Of a stretch of 64,000 nt of DNA, positions 24,831 to 37,000 are shown piece after piece. This DNA comes from Trogon surrucura (lineage: Eukaryota; Chordata; Aves; Trogoniformes; Trogonidae), in contig CM036658.1 of NCBI GenBank assembly GCA_020746105.1, forward strand, positions 32,885,099 through 32,949,098, given 5' to 3'. Position numbers and translations under genes: made by a program. The stretch's first letter is position 1, and each line of letters begins with the position of its first letter. Below the pieces are notes generated by a model, which saw nothing but the letters and a program-made list of their open reading frames with translations, did no database searches and was not told the DNA's origin.

Positions 24831-27429
24831 CCTGTTAATTATGAAAAGCCAAGGACTGAGAGAACTGGTGTTACACAAAGACAGGGTGAGAGATCTAATT
24901 TGAGAGGCATGTGGATACAGTAGAGTTCTCTGATCAAAAATTCCTGGTTCTGTAGTTTTTTTAACCTTCATTGATGTGTGACTATGATACCATTACCAAT
25001 GTGCAGTCCAGCTCCTGGGGAACTGAACACCATTTGCAGCGTTGCACCTTGCATTGTAAGATATCTAAATGTGAATCACTGTGCCATTTGCCTCAACTTT
25101 GAGCTTATTTTTCAAATAAGCTTAAAGTAATTGGTCTTGAAAGTGACCTATGAAATTGGAAATTACAACATCCCTTACACTTCTTGGAATAAAGTCTCGC
25201 ATATACTATTATTCTATAATGTTAGGACAGTTGAGGATATGCGCAACAGTTATTTTCTACAGAGGTATAAATACATGATTTTCAGAAATAAAAATAAGTA
25301 CATAAAATGTCGTACACCCCTTCATAAGAAACAAAACTGAGAAGGCGAAGACAATTCCCATGCTGTGTGGATTACAATGCTCTTTTCTTCTTTTTTAAAT
25401 TTTCAGTGACAGATACTCTCAGTGACTGAGGCTAGAATCTGTTAACTGCTGTGTGTGCTCAGATTCTTGTGTCATTTCTGTTAATGGGGTATTAGCAAAA
25501 ACACAAGCTGAAAAGACATAAATACTGTTTCCAGTGATTTTCATGCAATCAAGCAATCAATTACTGAAGATTTCTGGATCAACAAGTAATGCTGAATGGT
25601 TCAAAATGAAAAACCACTTTTGAATAGGAGCAAATAAAAGTATAAGATTTTCTACTACCACTAGACAATTTTAAGTATTTGGTAACCCCGGAAAAATCTC
25701 TGAAAAATTGGTACAGTAATACAGGTGAGCTATAACAAACAACAGCAGTTTGAAACTGCAAGTACTTAAAAGTGTCACTAATGATCCCATCAACATTGTG
25801 GCAAAGGAATCCATGTTCTGATTAACAGCAGCAGCTTTTTTTTTTTTTTTTTCTGGGTTTAAGTATCAGAACATCACCAAACACATAAGTGTAGAAACAG
25901 GCAGACAGACATTATAACTTCTGGAAAATAGTTTAAATCAGATCCTGGGAACATCGGAGTAAAACACGTGTTTGAAAGGTTATCTCACCGTACATTTCAC
26001 AACCCATTTTGGTGATTCTTACAAAAATTTATTCCTGTAAAATGCTTTATTCCTTTGAGCGGTGGTTCTGACAGCCTCTAAAATAACGTGCATTCTGCCT
26101 CTGAAATAAATGGCATAGGGTGTTTCACATTAATCCTAATTCTTTGCAACCTACAGCAGTTTTAATGGTGCCCATATAGGAATACTCAAGCAGCACTGAG
26201 AAAAGTGCTACTTGCCCATACAGTCTTTTGATACCAACCAATAGCTAAAATGGACTTGAGGTAAATTTCTGTAAGAAATAAGGTACTCATTCTTAACTGT
26301 GAGTTTGAACAAGTTACCAAGGGAGGTGATATGTTTGTTCATCACCTGCAGTTCTCCCAGGAAGGCTGGATGTTTTCTTATTTAACTGTGCAATGGCTTT
26401 TGATATCAGTGATGAGGTATCCTGGATGAGTTTCAGAGATGGAGGATGGTCTTAGGTCCTTTCAGACCTTAAAAGTCTGCTTGAAATTACCGCAGTTCTG
26501 TCTTATACACATGCATATGTGAAGACAACTTGTTAAAAAAGGCTGGATCTGCCTTCTGTGTGCCAGGAGAGGTTCTGGGCTGCTGGCATATTGTACACAT
26601 TCAGCATATTCATTCTTATTTCATTCCAATGTGCTAGATCCCAGGCCCATTGGAACCTATGGGAATGTGTTTCCAACTTCAGTGGACACAGAAATTCATC
26701 CAGCCTCTTAAGCTGTAGCTACTGTAATAATGGTGTTTTTCTCACACCTACCTGATGCACAGGACAGGAAAAGAGAAGAGAGAGCAGGCATGCTGGAAAT
26801 CCCTCAGAGTAACTGTCTCTAAGGGAAATTGCAAGCTGCCAGTATTGGGAGCACCTTTAAGGCTCAGAGGTATTGCAAACTACACCACCAATCTGCTTAC
26901 TTCTAGACCCACAATCATCAGGCAGACCTAAATAGCTCAACTCTTTCTTTTTCTTTTATATTTTGGAAAAAAAAAAAAAGGGGGGTTTTGAAAGCACAAT
27001 TCTGTAACTTATAGTGAATTCTACTACCAGAATTAATGACTAATAAACACCCTATTAACAATTGACCTTGAAATGAAGACGGCTCGCATGGCATCTGCTT
27101 GCTCTGCAGTCGGCATGTAGGTTTGACAGACTGACGAGTGTGAGGATGGTCAGCATAGCCTGGCCTCCTTTGCCCCATTTGTTACATTTCTCGAAGTCAC
27201 AACAGCCCTAAGTCTGGCTGCTGTGGAACGCGATTTTCAAAGAACAGCACTTTCAGCAGGCAGGCTGCATTAATGCAACATCCAGTAGCATTTTTTTCCG
27301 TGTTACATAGACACCAGCATGTTTTGGTTTGCTTTTAAATAAAGCTTCTAGATGTAGTTTTGTAAGGCCAGCCTCAAATTAACACTCCTTTACCACAGTT
27401 TATCTGCCTGGAAGCTTCTTCCTCCTAAG
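24831..27429. other. Unannotated spacer upstream of CDO1
   Basis: AT-rich sequence of 2.6 kb with poly-T at about 25837-25852 and poly-A at 26967-26979. No exon recognised. Any distal CDO1 regulatory element would be sought here, but none can be named. Confidence 0.5.
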
Positions 27430-27881
27430 TAACGGAGGCAGCTGCAGGCCAGCCTCCGAAAGGCGGCGGACCTTGTCCAGAGAGGATGACGACGGGCACA
27501 CAAAAGAGGCCTGGCAGGGGAGCGGGAGAGCGGCGTCCATCCCGCTGCCCGGCGAGAGATGCTTTCAGGCTGCTTTTTCTCTTCGTGTTCCCTCCACCGG
27601 GGGATACCAGAGAGCCAAACGCCCGCTCAGGCGTTACAGCCAGACCTGCCCTGCACCGCCCCGGCTCGCTGGACGGGCTGACGGCGGGGAGCCGGAGGCG
27701 GGCGGTGCAAGGTTCTGGCTGCCCCCGCCCGCCGGGTCTGTGGCCCCGCTCCCGGGGACGGGCACGTCTGGCCGCGGGCCCGCCCGCCGGGGAGGGGGGG
27801 TGGCAGGCTCCCGCCGTGCCTCCCGGCGCATAAAGGGAGGCGGCGGGGGCCGGGCGGGGTCAGCGGCGACCAGAGTCGATG
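27430..27881 (+). promoter_or_regulatory. CDO1: CDO1 CpG-island promoter and 5' UTR
   Basis: Abrupt rise in G+C and CpG density that continues to about 28450, past exon 1. A TATA-like CATAAAG sits at 27829-27835, about 50 bp before the start codon, suggesting a short 5' UTR. The long ORFs in this island on both strands are composition artefacts. Confidence 0.75.
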
Positions 27882-28060
27882 ATGGAGCAGCCGGTGCAGA
27901 CGGAGACGTGTAAGGCGAAGAGCCTGGAGGAGCTGGTCCGCATCCTCCATCGGATATTCTCCGAGGACAAAATCAGCGTGGAGGAGGTGCAGGAGCTGAT
28001 GGAGTCCTACGAGAGTAACCCCGAGGAGTGGCTGCAGTACGCCAAATTCGACCAGTACAG
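27882..28060 (+). CDS. CDO1: CDO1 coding exon 1
   Basis: 179 nt from MEQ to ...YAKFDQY plus two bases of the next Arg codon. Donor GTAAAA at 28061, followed by an unusual A-rich stretch. Confidence 0.95.
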
Positions 28061-31000
28061 GTAAAAAAAAAAAACAAACCCAAACAAACAAAAAATCAAC
28101 CGAAAATGCAAAAAAAAAAACCCCACCCTGCAGCGGGGAAAAACCGGCGACGCGACCCTCACCGTGAAAACGGGGCAGAAACGCGAACATCTCCGGAAAC
28201 CCCCCCCTCAACCACCCGACCCGACTCGGCATATAGACCCCCTTGGGCGAAAGGCGGCGGGACTGGGCGGGGAACGGGCGGGGCGGGGGCGGCCAATGGC
28301 GGCACCGGCGGGTACCGGGGGGCGGCTGCTCTTCACCGGCGGTCCCCCGATCGCTGGTCCCCCCGGCGGGGCTGGCCCCGCCGGGGGGACTCGCGATCGG
28401 GGGAGCGCCGGTGAGTGATGATGCTGCTCCGATCCGGGGAGGAAATTAGACAGAAACGAGCCACCCCCCTCCACCCCCCCCCCCCAAAAAAAAAAAAAAA
28501 ACAAACCAAAAAAACAGCGAGGAGTTAAAAAACCTCAAAAGAAGCGTGTCGACAGCAGAATCTACCGTGGCCTGCTGGGGTGGGGGAGCAGACAGCTCTG
28601 TCTGGAGGTCTGTCGAGGAGCCGGGGAATGTGTTCCTGGCCTCACCGGTGGGTTGGAGGGGGTCGTCGGCCCCCCACACCGCGTTTTGGTCCTTACCTGC
28701 ATCCCCAGGGTTATGCAGGTCGAGGCTTTTTGCTGCTTGCTGAGAGGAAGGGAAATAATCTGTTAGGGGCTTTGAGTTGCTCCTACTTTGCTAACAGCTG
28801 ATTTGCTCGTGCTGTTGGTGTCTTTCCTTTCTCGAATTTCAATATAAATACATTTCCTTTAAAAACCGAACAAACCAGCCTCCAAAACTTTTCTTTTTAG
28901 CGTTGGTATCATGGAAGCATCATCCTGGCTTGACACTTTTTAGCTTCCTTTCACCTTGCATTGACGATCCTCCATTCAGAACAAATCACAAAATTTGTAA
29001 CAGAACATAGGGACCAAAGAACTGGAAAAACAAAGTCTGCTAACATTAGAAGTATGCATGGCAGCCTTTTTTTTTAAAAAAAAAAAATTATCTTTTTTTT
29101 GGCCAGCCAGACTTGCTGTGCCAAAACAACATCACTTGAAAAGTTCAGTCAAATGCCAGCATTGATAACTTATGTTGTGACATCACAGTTAAAGTATGTC
29201 TACCTAATATATGCACAAATTGTGGATTCACTGAGAGGCAGTGTATAGATATGCATGTTGTGCTTTGAAAGTAACTTGTAATGCACATCCTATCTTGAAT
29301 AAAACAAAGCGGTCTTACGGGGAAACTAATTAAAAAACATCCAGTTGACATCAGCGAACTTTCTGTGTGCTCCTGGCTTGCATCCTTTAGCCAAGAGTGA
29401 GGCATCCTGTCATTGCCATAAATACTTTATTAATTTGGCAGAGTAAAGTGTGAATAGTCACGACTAAAGCTAAAGTGAAATCAGAAGGTCCCACTGGGCT
29501 ACTTGCACCCATAATGGCTAGAAGCAGCAGCCCCAGATCAGAAGAACCCCACTATGGAAGGCAATGTGTAGAGCAAAATCCCAGTCCCTTTGCTGGTGAA
29601 CTTCTCAACAGAACAAGGCAAGTGGCAGCTTGGGGAAGGCTTGCAGGAGAGTACAAGGAAACAAATATAAGATGTAGCTGTTAAAGATATTTTCAGGACC
29701 TGAGAGCAAATCACAGTCCAGAATATGCATATTGATTAAAAGCCTTCAGAAACAAGCATATTCTGTGCCATCTACAAGTTAGCACATGAAAAAAAAAATT
29801 AAGAGATTTTGCTCTGATAAACTTTATTGAGAAGTAGATGCTGGCAGAAGTTACCTCACAGGTGTTTTATTCACACCTGAATTCTACAGTACAAGACATA
29901 AGACTTTCAGGAACAGGGTATGAGGACCATGTATGGAAAGCCTGACACCTTATTTCTTTCGGTTTTGGCTTTGTACAAATGAGTGCTGCGTAACAGATGG
30001 AAAGCCAAGAATATCTGAAAAGGAGCTGCAAAAAAATGTAACCATATATTTGTCTTGTTTCACTGCAGTCTGTTTCTAATTATAAGCCAGCTGCTGAAGT
30101 GACTTCATTCAATAACTATTTCGATTTGATCCTGTCTACCACTCTAGTCTCAGACTCGCAGTTCCCAAACTCCAATCATCTATGTAATACAAAAGCGACA
30201 TGATTATAAAATGTTAAATATGTCCGTTTTTCTCCTTCCCCAAAAAAGAATTTTTACAAAAAAAAAGAAGCTTAAAAGGAGAATTACATTTTCTTCCAAG
30301 TAAAACTTGGCCTTCAAGAAAAAAATAAAGAGAATTTTCATAAGTCACAACCTTCCTTCATAAACGTGTTTGTATGATTTTGTCTTTTATAAGCATATCA
30401 GTACACTAAAAAGCAAACACTTTGTGTTTCAGGTATACAAGAAATCTTGTGGACAATGGAAATGGAAAGTTCAACTTGATGATCTTGTGCTGGGGTGAAG
30501 GGCATGGCAGGTTCGTATCCAAAGTCTATGGTTTTAGTGAACAAATACAAAGCTACTGTGTCTTTCACTGTCACAGAAAAAGAGAAAAATAATCAGCTCA
30601 ATGTGACCTATCAGGAATTATCTGAAACGGAGTGGTGCCAAGGTCCAGTTGGTCTAGCAGTCCTGATTATTTGCTCTTTCTTTTTCAAGTTTGTGCCTTA
30701 TGGACATTTTTAGAACACTCTTTTTAAGAATGCTCTGATCTTCTACCAAATCCAACCTTCCCTTCTGTCAGCGGAAATTTTTAGTGCCAGAGATACAGTG
30801 TGTCTTGTGAGCCAAACAGGTCAAACAGACTCTATTCAGCGTGTCCCATACGATAGACTCATGCTTGGATGCAGAAGCAGGACTTGGTGCAGTTTAGTTA
30901 GTCTTCGTTCTCTCATGGTGTTTAAATGCCACCTCTGTGACATGATAAGAAAAGGTGGTTTGGGTTAGGACTGCAGGCTGTGAGGACAGAGCCCCTCTCT

Positions 31001-34000
31001 GGGACTACATGGCTTTCTTTGTGTGCACACATCCCATCTCTTTTCTCAGAATCAACCACACTGTTGATGGGGCCTCCTGCATTGTGTACAGAGGCTTGAC
31101 ACCTGGTTGTATATCTTACAAATGTGAGGGCAGGATTTGTCCCTTGGAGGTTCTTTCACAAAATGTTGGCTAAACCAAAATATGGAATAACAAAACTTGC
31201 AGATTTTGTCTGACTATTTTTGCATATAAATAGAAAACCTAAGGAGATGTTGGAGCAGGTTTTTATTTGTTTTAACTGAACATGCAATTGAATGTTACAG
31301 TATTCTCAGGGGGAGAATTCTACAGGGGAGGCCATGAGGTTATACTCAGAGGGATATAGGAACCGGGTCCACCACCTCTACTCCTTCCAGGCTATTCCCA
31401 CAAAGCCTGTAATTTATGTTGAACTATGTTTGAGTTGGATAAGCATTTGCTAGAGCTAGATGGAGACCACAAGTTGTTTTTCCTTCCTGCATAAGGAGGA
31501 TCAGATTGTTCTCATGGCTTGTGGAAGGAGCATGGCAATGTGGCATTTGTGAACTGTTCTGTGCCTGAAGCAAGCTTTGCTGTCTTGGCATCTCAGCTTG
31601 TAACAAACCCTGGCACTTGTTTACTGAAAACAGTAATGTACAAGTACCAAGTGTTTGATGGAACTTATTAGCACCATAGTTCTTGGAGGGTCAAATTCAC
31701 TCTTCTCCCTCACCCGCGACGAGTGCAGAGATCTCCCTTTGTCCTAACCCCACTGACTTCTATAAAAGTCAGTCCTCTATGTTAAAAAAACAAACCAGAA
31801 CTAAAGTACACATCTAGTACTTATGTCTCCAAATGCAACAAATAAAACATATTTCAGTGCAAGAAGAGAGATCAGACAGATAAATCATACCAGATCCAGC
31901 TGTTTTGTTCACGTTTTGCCAAACCAGTGAAATTAACACCTTACTGTAGCTGGTTGTACTTAGTACTGTCAGACTGACAGCTACAGCATTTTTCTTCAAC
32001 AAATGCCTGTGCAATGCAGCAGTAAAGAGACCATAGAAATTAAGCAGAAGTAGCTAATTTCTTCCACATTTCAGGAGCCAGCATGGTGGATCTGCAAGTA
32101 TTGGGTATGCTTGTGAGTTTATACCAGCCTCTACGTAGTGTCACCATGGAAAGCATTGCTTTGTTTCTTGGCCCACAAGAGTTTTTTGTTTTGTCCTGGT
32201 TTGAGCTAAAACAATTCTGTTCAGTGATTTTACTTCTCACCTCAGTCTCTTCTAAGAGGCTGCACTTTCTGAAGTTAGCAGAATGTTTTTGTAGACAGTG
32301 TCTGCTACTAGAGTTGATAATGCCTAATGTTTATAGTTATTACCAGGGATTGGTATCCATGTCTCTTGCTTATACCTGCTCCTAGAAAAACCAAGGTTGT
32401 TGCTGGATCTTAAGTGCCATGTTGGCGGTGCCAGGAAGTAAAAGGATTGCAGGGAAGTAAAAGGCTACACCTCTGGGGAGGAACGGACAGGACTGGTGAC
32501 CCAAATCTGACCAAGTATTCCATTCCATATATATTGTATTCAGTACAAAGCTGAGGGACATGGGATTAAGCTCTGTTCTTCAATGGTCAGTGTCTGAGGA
32601 GGACTCCATCCATTCTTCTGCCCTTAATCCTAATCCTGAGTTCCCAAATCCAGTTTCTGTATCCAGTTCTCCACTGCTGCTAAGCCTGGGACTTCCGTGG
32701 TGCCTTCCGGCTCTGCAGCATCAATGAGAAGTGCTATCAGAGCGGGGATTTGTGTTGATACCATTTTTGTATATATTTTTATATATTTGATTATGTTCAT
32801 TATTTCCTTATTAGTACTATTACTGTTTTATTAAAGCTGTTTTAGTTTCCCAGTCCATTAGTCTTTACGCATCATTCCTTTTCCATCCCCCCTTGGAAAG
32901 GGAGAGGGGTTAGAGACCATCTGTCATTCATTTAGTGGCCGGCCCAGCTCTAATCCTTGAGACTATTCTGAAAAATTTTTCTGTCCTCTTCCAGATCTCC
33001 TTTGTATTTCTTTGTGGGAAAGTCATAGGCTGATCAGTATTTGGCTCTTTTTTCAAGTTCTGCTGTATGTGAGCTTATCTCAATACATTTCTAAAGTAAC
33101 AGTTTTAAGTATGCATAACTTAGTCACTGTTAATTTTTTTTCTGACGACTTTTGTGCATGACCCATGTGCAATGACATTTGATTCTTAGGCTGTGTCTGG
33201 ATATAATATGCTATGCCATCTGTCCTGTTTGCTGTACTGAGATTAAATATGTATATCATACTGAGTTTGGTTATTCTTTTTACATATATAGCAGCATCCA
33301 TGATCACACTGACTCTCACTGCTTTATGAAGATCCTTCAGGGAAATCTGAAGGAGACTCTGTTTGAATGGCCTGAGAAAAAAGGGAATGGTGAAATGACT
33401 AAGAAATCAGAACGAGTTTTGAGGGAAAATCAGTGTGCCTACATTAATGGTAAGCTCTTATGCTTGTTTTGATATCTACCCATTCCGTGAGACTTATTCC
33501 TAACAGAAGTGTTCATCTGCTCTCCAGTCTCCTACCTTTTACACTACAGTAGTTATACACTATTGTATATGTATACAATATTGTATATGTATACCTATAC
33601 ATGTGGCTCTAGATTCTGCAAAAATAATAGATTCAGTAAAACAAGTCCATCCAACTCACTCTTGAAACATTGCAGCAGTTGCCTGATAGTTAAACATGCC
33701 AGGTGTCTCTTCTAGACCAAGTAGCGTTCAGCACTGTGTCCCTAAAGACTGTTTGAAATTGCTTGTAAACATAGACCTTTAACAGTATTTTGTGAGAAAT
33801 GAGGGAATCAAAGTTTAAGTAGCTTAATCACCTTGATTTTTTTTCAAAGAAGTAATCCTTTTCATTAGTCATGTAAATCCTAGGTCAAAAATGTAAAAGC
33901 TGTCTGTGTAATAATTTGATCATCCAGGGGCAGAGGTCTGGATTCTCAGTGCTACTTCTAGTCCAAATCAGCAAAAGACTTTGATGCTGAAGTGCAGTGT

Positions 34001-37000
34001 CAGCAGAACTGAAATACTCAAGGTTACTTGATCTACAGAAGAGTTGTCTGACTTCACAGATGCTGAGAGACAACTAAGCCTCCACCAGCAAGGCTCCCTG
34101 AGTATCTAAGTCCATGCCATTACATGTATCTGTAGCTATTACCACGTGCCACGCTGGAGGCCACCCTGGAGTTGCCAGCTGAATGTAGCGTGTTCTGATG
34201 CTGTGAAAGACATTGCACATCACGCTGAACAGCAGAACAAAGGCAAAGCCTCAGAGGGGGGAGCGTCTGCCTTCTGTGTGATGATTTAAAAACTGGAGCA
34301 CAAACCTTGTGGGTCTGAGCTTGGGAGCTCACCATTTGGAGGGAGCCTCCTGCTGGGTTATGGACTGAGCCGGGGTGAGGGGACTGAAGAAGAAAGGCTG
34401 TATCTCTGCCGCCCTCTGTTGAAGGTCTGCCACATTAAGTGAAAACAGAAAATCCGTAGGACAGGAAACCCAAGAAGGAGCTTTACCCACCTGCTCATGC
34501 TCCCATGCCAGGGACGTGGATTCTCAGAGCCAGTCAGGTGTTCCTACCTGTGTGGTTTTTTCCAAAACAAGCAGTTGCACCCCGTGTGCATCTGATCCAA
34601 AGCTTCCTTGATTGTTTTAAAGAAATTTGGTATCCAGTTCTCTGAGGCAGTTTGGATCTCTGCCATGTTTCATAACAGATGTTTTGGTTTAAAAGAAACA
34701 GCTAAAGTGAGTAGAAGGAAAACACTGACAGTGTGGTGATTGTCCAAACTGTTTCAACAGTGAGTGACTTTCATGTTTCTATTGTGTGCTTCTTGGTTGC
34801 TCTTGTACTTTGTTTTTAAGGTTAGAACCCACTAAAAAGTGTTTATTCAAGTGTCCCATTACAAGAACACAGATTTAGGATGTTTTTCCCCTATGTCCTC
34901 TCTTTAGATAAACTGTTAATGACACTTAGAGCTTACACTTCAAATGTATCAGAGTTAAGAGAGTACTTATGATTCCCAGGAATCATGCCTACATTGCACA
35001 ATACAGGTCTAGGTATTATATAACATATTAATTCAAGTACAAAGGCCTGAGTTGTTTTTACAGCAAGGTCATAAATTTAAATTCAAGCTCTCTAAGTAAC
35101 TCAAAAACTTCACTTTAGTGTGGAATGGAAGTGGTTTGTGATTCTTCATACCTTGCATTTTTATGTAATAGCTTGATTTCTACTAAGGCACTGCAGAATG
35201 TGCCATTAATTCAATAGTAACCACACAACAGAGAGTGCCTTGTTTTATTATGTGTTCAATTATGCTTACTATTCAGTTGAGGTTGGAAATATGCCAGTCA
35301 CTACTAGTTTGTCACCTTAGTCAAAAGAGCAAACAAATGAGAAGTTTGTTCTCTGAACTATTGAAGTGGAAGGATTAACTGAGAAACAGATGCCTGCGGT
35401 AGAAGACAAGTAAATCTCTGTCTCTAAGTCCATGCCCCAAATACATGTAGCTGATGTTTAATGTGACTGATATCCTTGTTACTGGGCTAAGAATTAGTGT
35501 TATAAAATCTTTTTCCCTATGAAATGTCTTGCTAATTTTAGAAACACAACCCTGTAGAAGCTTCTGGAGCATCTAGAGCAACAGCATCTTCTGGGAAAGC
35601 AAATAAACGTGAGGTCCTTTGGGGATGATAACTAGAAAATTAGCCTTCCTTAAGTTTCCCTGGATTTCTGTTGGCCTTCCTTCTATAGCAGACAATCCCC
35701 AAGTTACCTGAAGTGTGGCAGGCAATAACATTTTGAATTACCAGTATATTTAAGAATCTGTGCTAGAGAAGAGCAGTCAAAATCCCTGCAGTGACTTACA
35801 CATTGCCCATAAAAGTGCAGGCATGCCTAATTGGCTTTCTCACGAGTTTCAGTTTAGAAAGCGTTTTTCCAGGCATCTGAGATCTCATTAAATCTTCCTA
35901 CTAACACAACCTCTTGTTTCATGCCCTCGCTGGTGTAGACTCCATTGGCCTTCACCGTGTGGAGAACATAAGCCACACAGAGACTGCTGTCAGCCTGCAT
36001 TTGTACAGCCCACCCTTCGACAGCTGTAACACTTTCGATCAGAGGACTGGACACAAGCACAAAGTCAAGATGACCTTCTACAGCCAGTATGGAGAAAGGA
36101 CTCTCTCTGTAAGTACGAAACAACACGCTCCCTGCTCAGACCTCGGCTCTGAGCCATGTCGGGGACAAGCGAGGGGTTGTCTGTGCAGCTCCAGCAGCCC
36201 CACCGTTCCCAGAGCATCCCCGTGGCACACAGGCATAAAACCTGTTTCCAAATACTACTCGATTTGCGCTTCCCTGGTGTGGAGCCTCCCCTTCATCAGC
36301 AGGAGAGCAGTTCTAAGCAGAGAGGAGCATTAATGAGAGTTTTGCTACTAGTTAAGCATCTTCATGCAGCAAATGATGGCAAGTGCATCCTAGTCAGCTT
36401 AGAACTGTGAAACAGCTGCATTGTTTTGGCCAAATTAAGTCATGTGTAATGTTTCCTGACTTAACTGTTCTGCCAAAAAGCATCACATTTCAAGTCAGTT
36501 GTTTTAAAATTTGTAGCTTACTGTAAAGAATTCTTTAATAAGTTTAATTTAATTCTTTAAAATCAAAACTTTGACACAGAAATACTTGCTCTGTGAGAGT
36601 AGGCTGGCTGGCTGTTGTCTGCATTCTTGGGCAATGGCATGAGTTTTTACTTGGATAGAAAAGCAATCTTAAGATTAGCTTCGGGGGACCAAGCTAGGAC
36701 ATGTGGGAGAGTTTAATAGGGTTCTTTTTAGCATTCTTCCATGCATTGGGAAACATAACTACTTATATGGGGAGAAAAAGACAGATTCTTGATGTTCAGC
36801 CACAGAGGTTCAAAGACTGTTTGATTTTGTTAAATACAGAACACTTTTACCTTTCACTGAAGCCAGAAATTGAGTGCTCAGGAATTTCCCAGGGTGAGCC
36901 CTTAGTAGGATCCAGTTAAAGTTATATGATTGACAAGTACCATGTAAGATTATTTCTTTGAAGCTTGTCACATTACGTGATTACCAAAGAGCTGAAACAC

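Noticed and set aside
27473..28504. Long GC-rich ORFs around CDO1 exon 1 (for example 27473-27913, 27627-28232, 28028-28414)
   Set aside because: CpG-island composition artefacts. They cross the exon 1 splice site and the hairpin and have Pro/Gly/Arg-rich low-complexity products.
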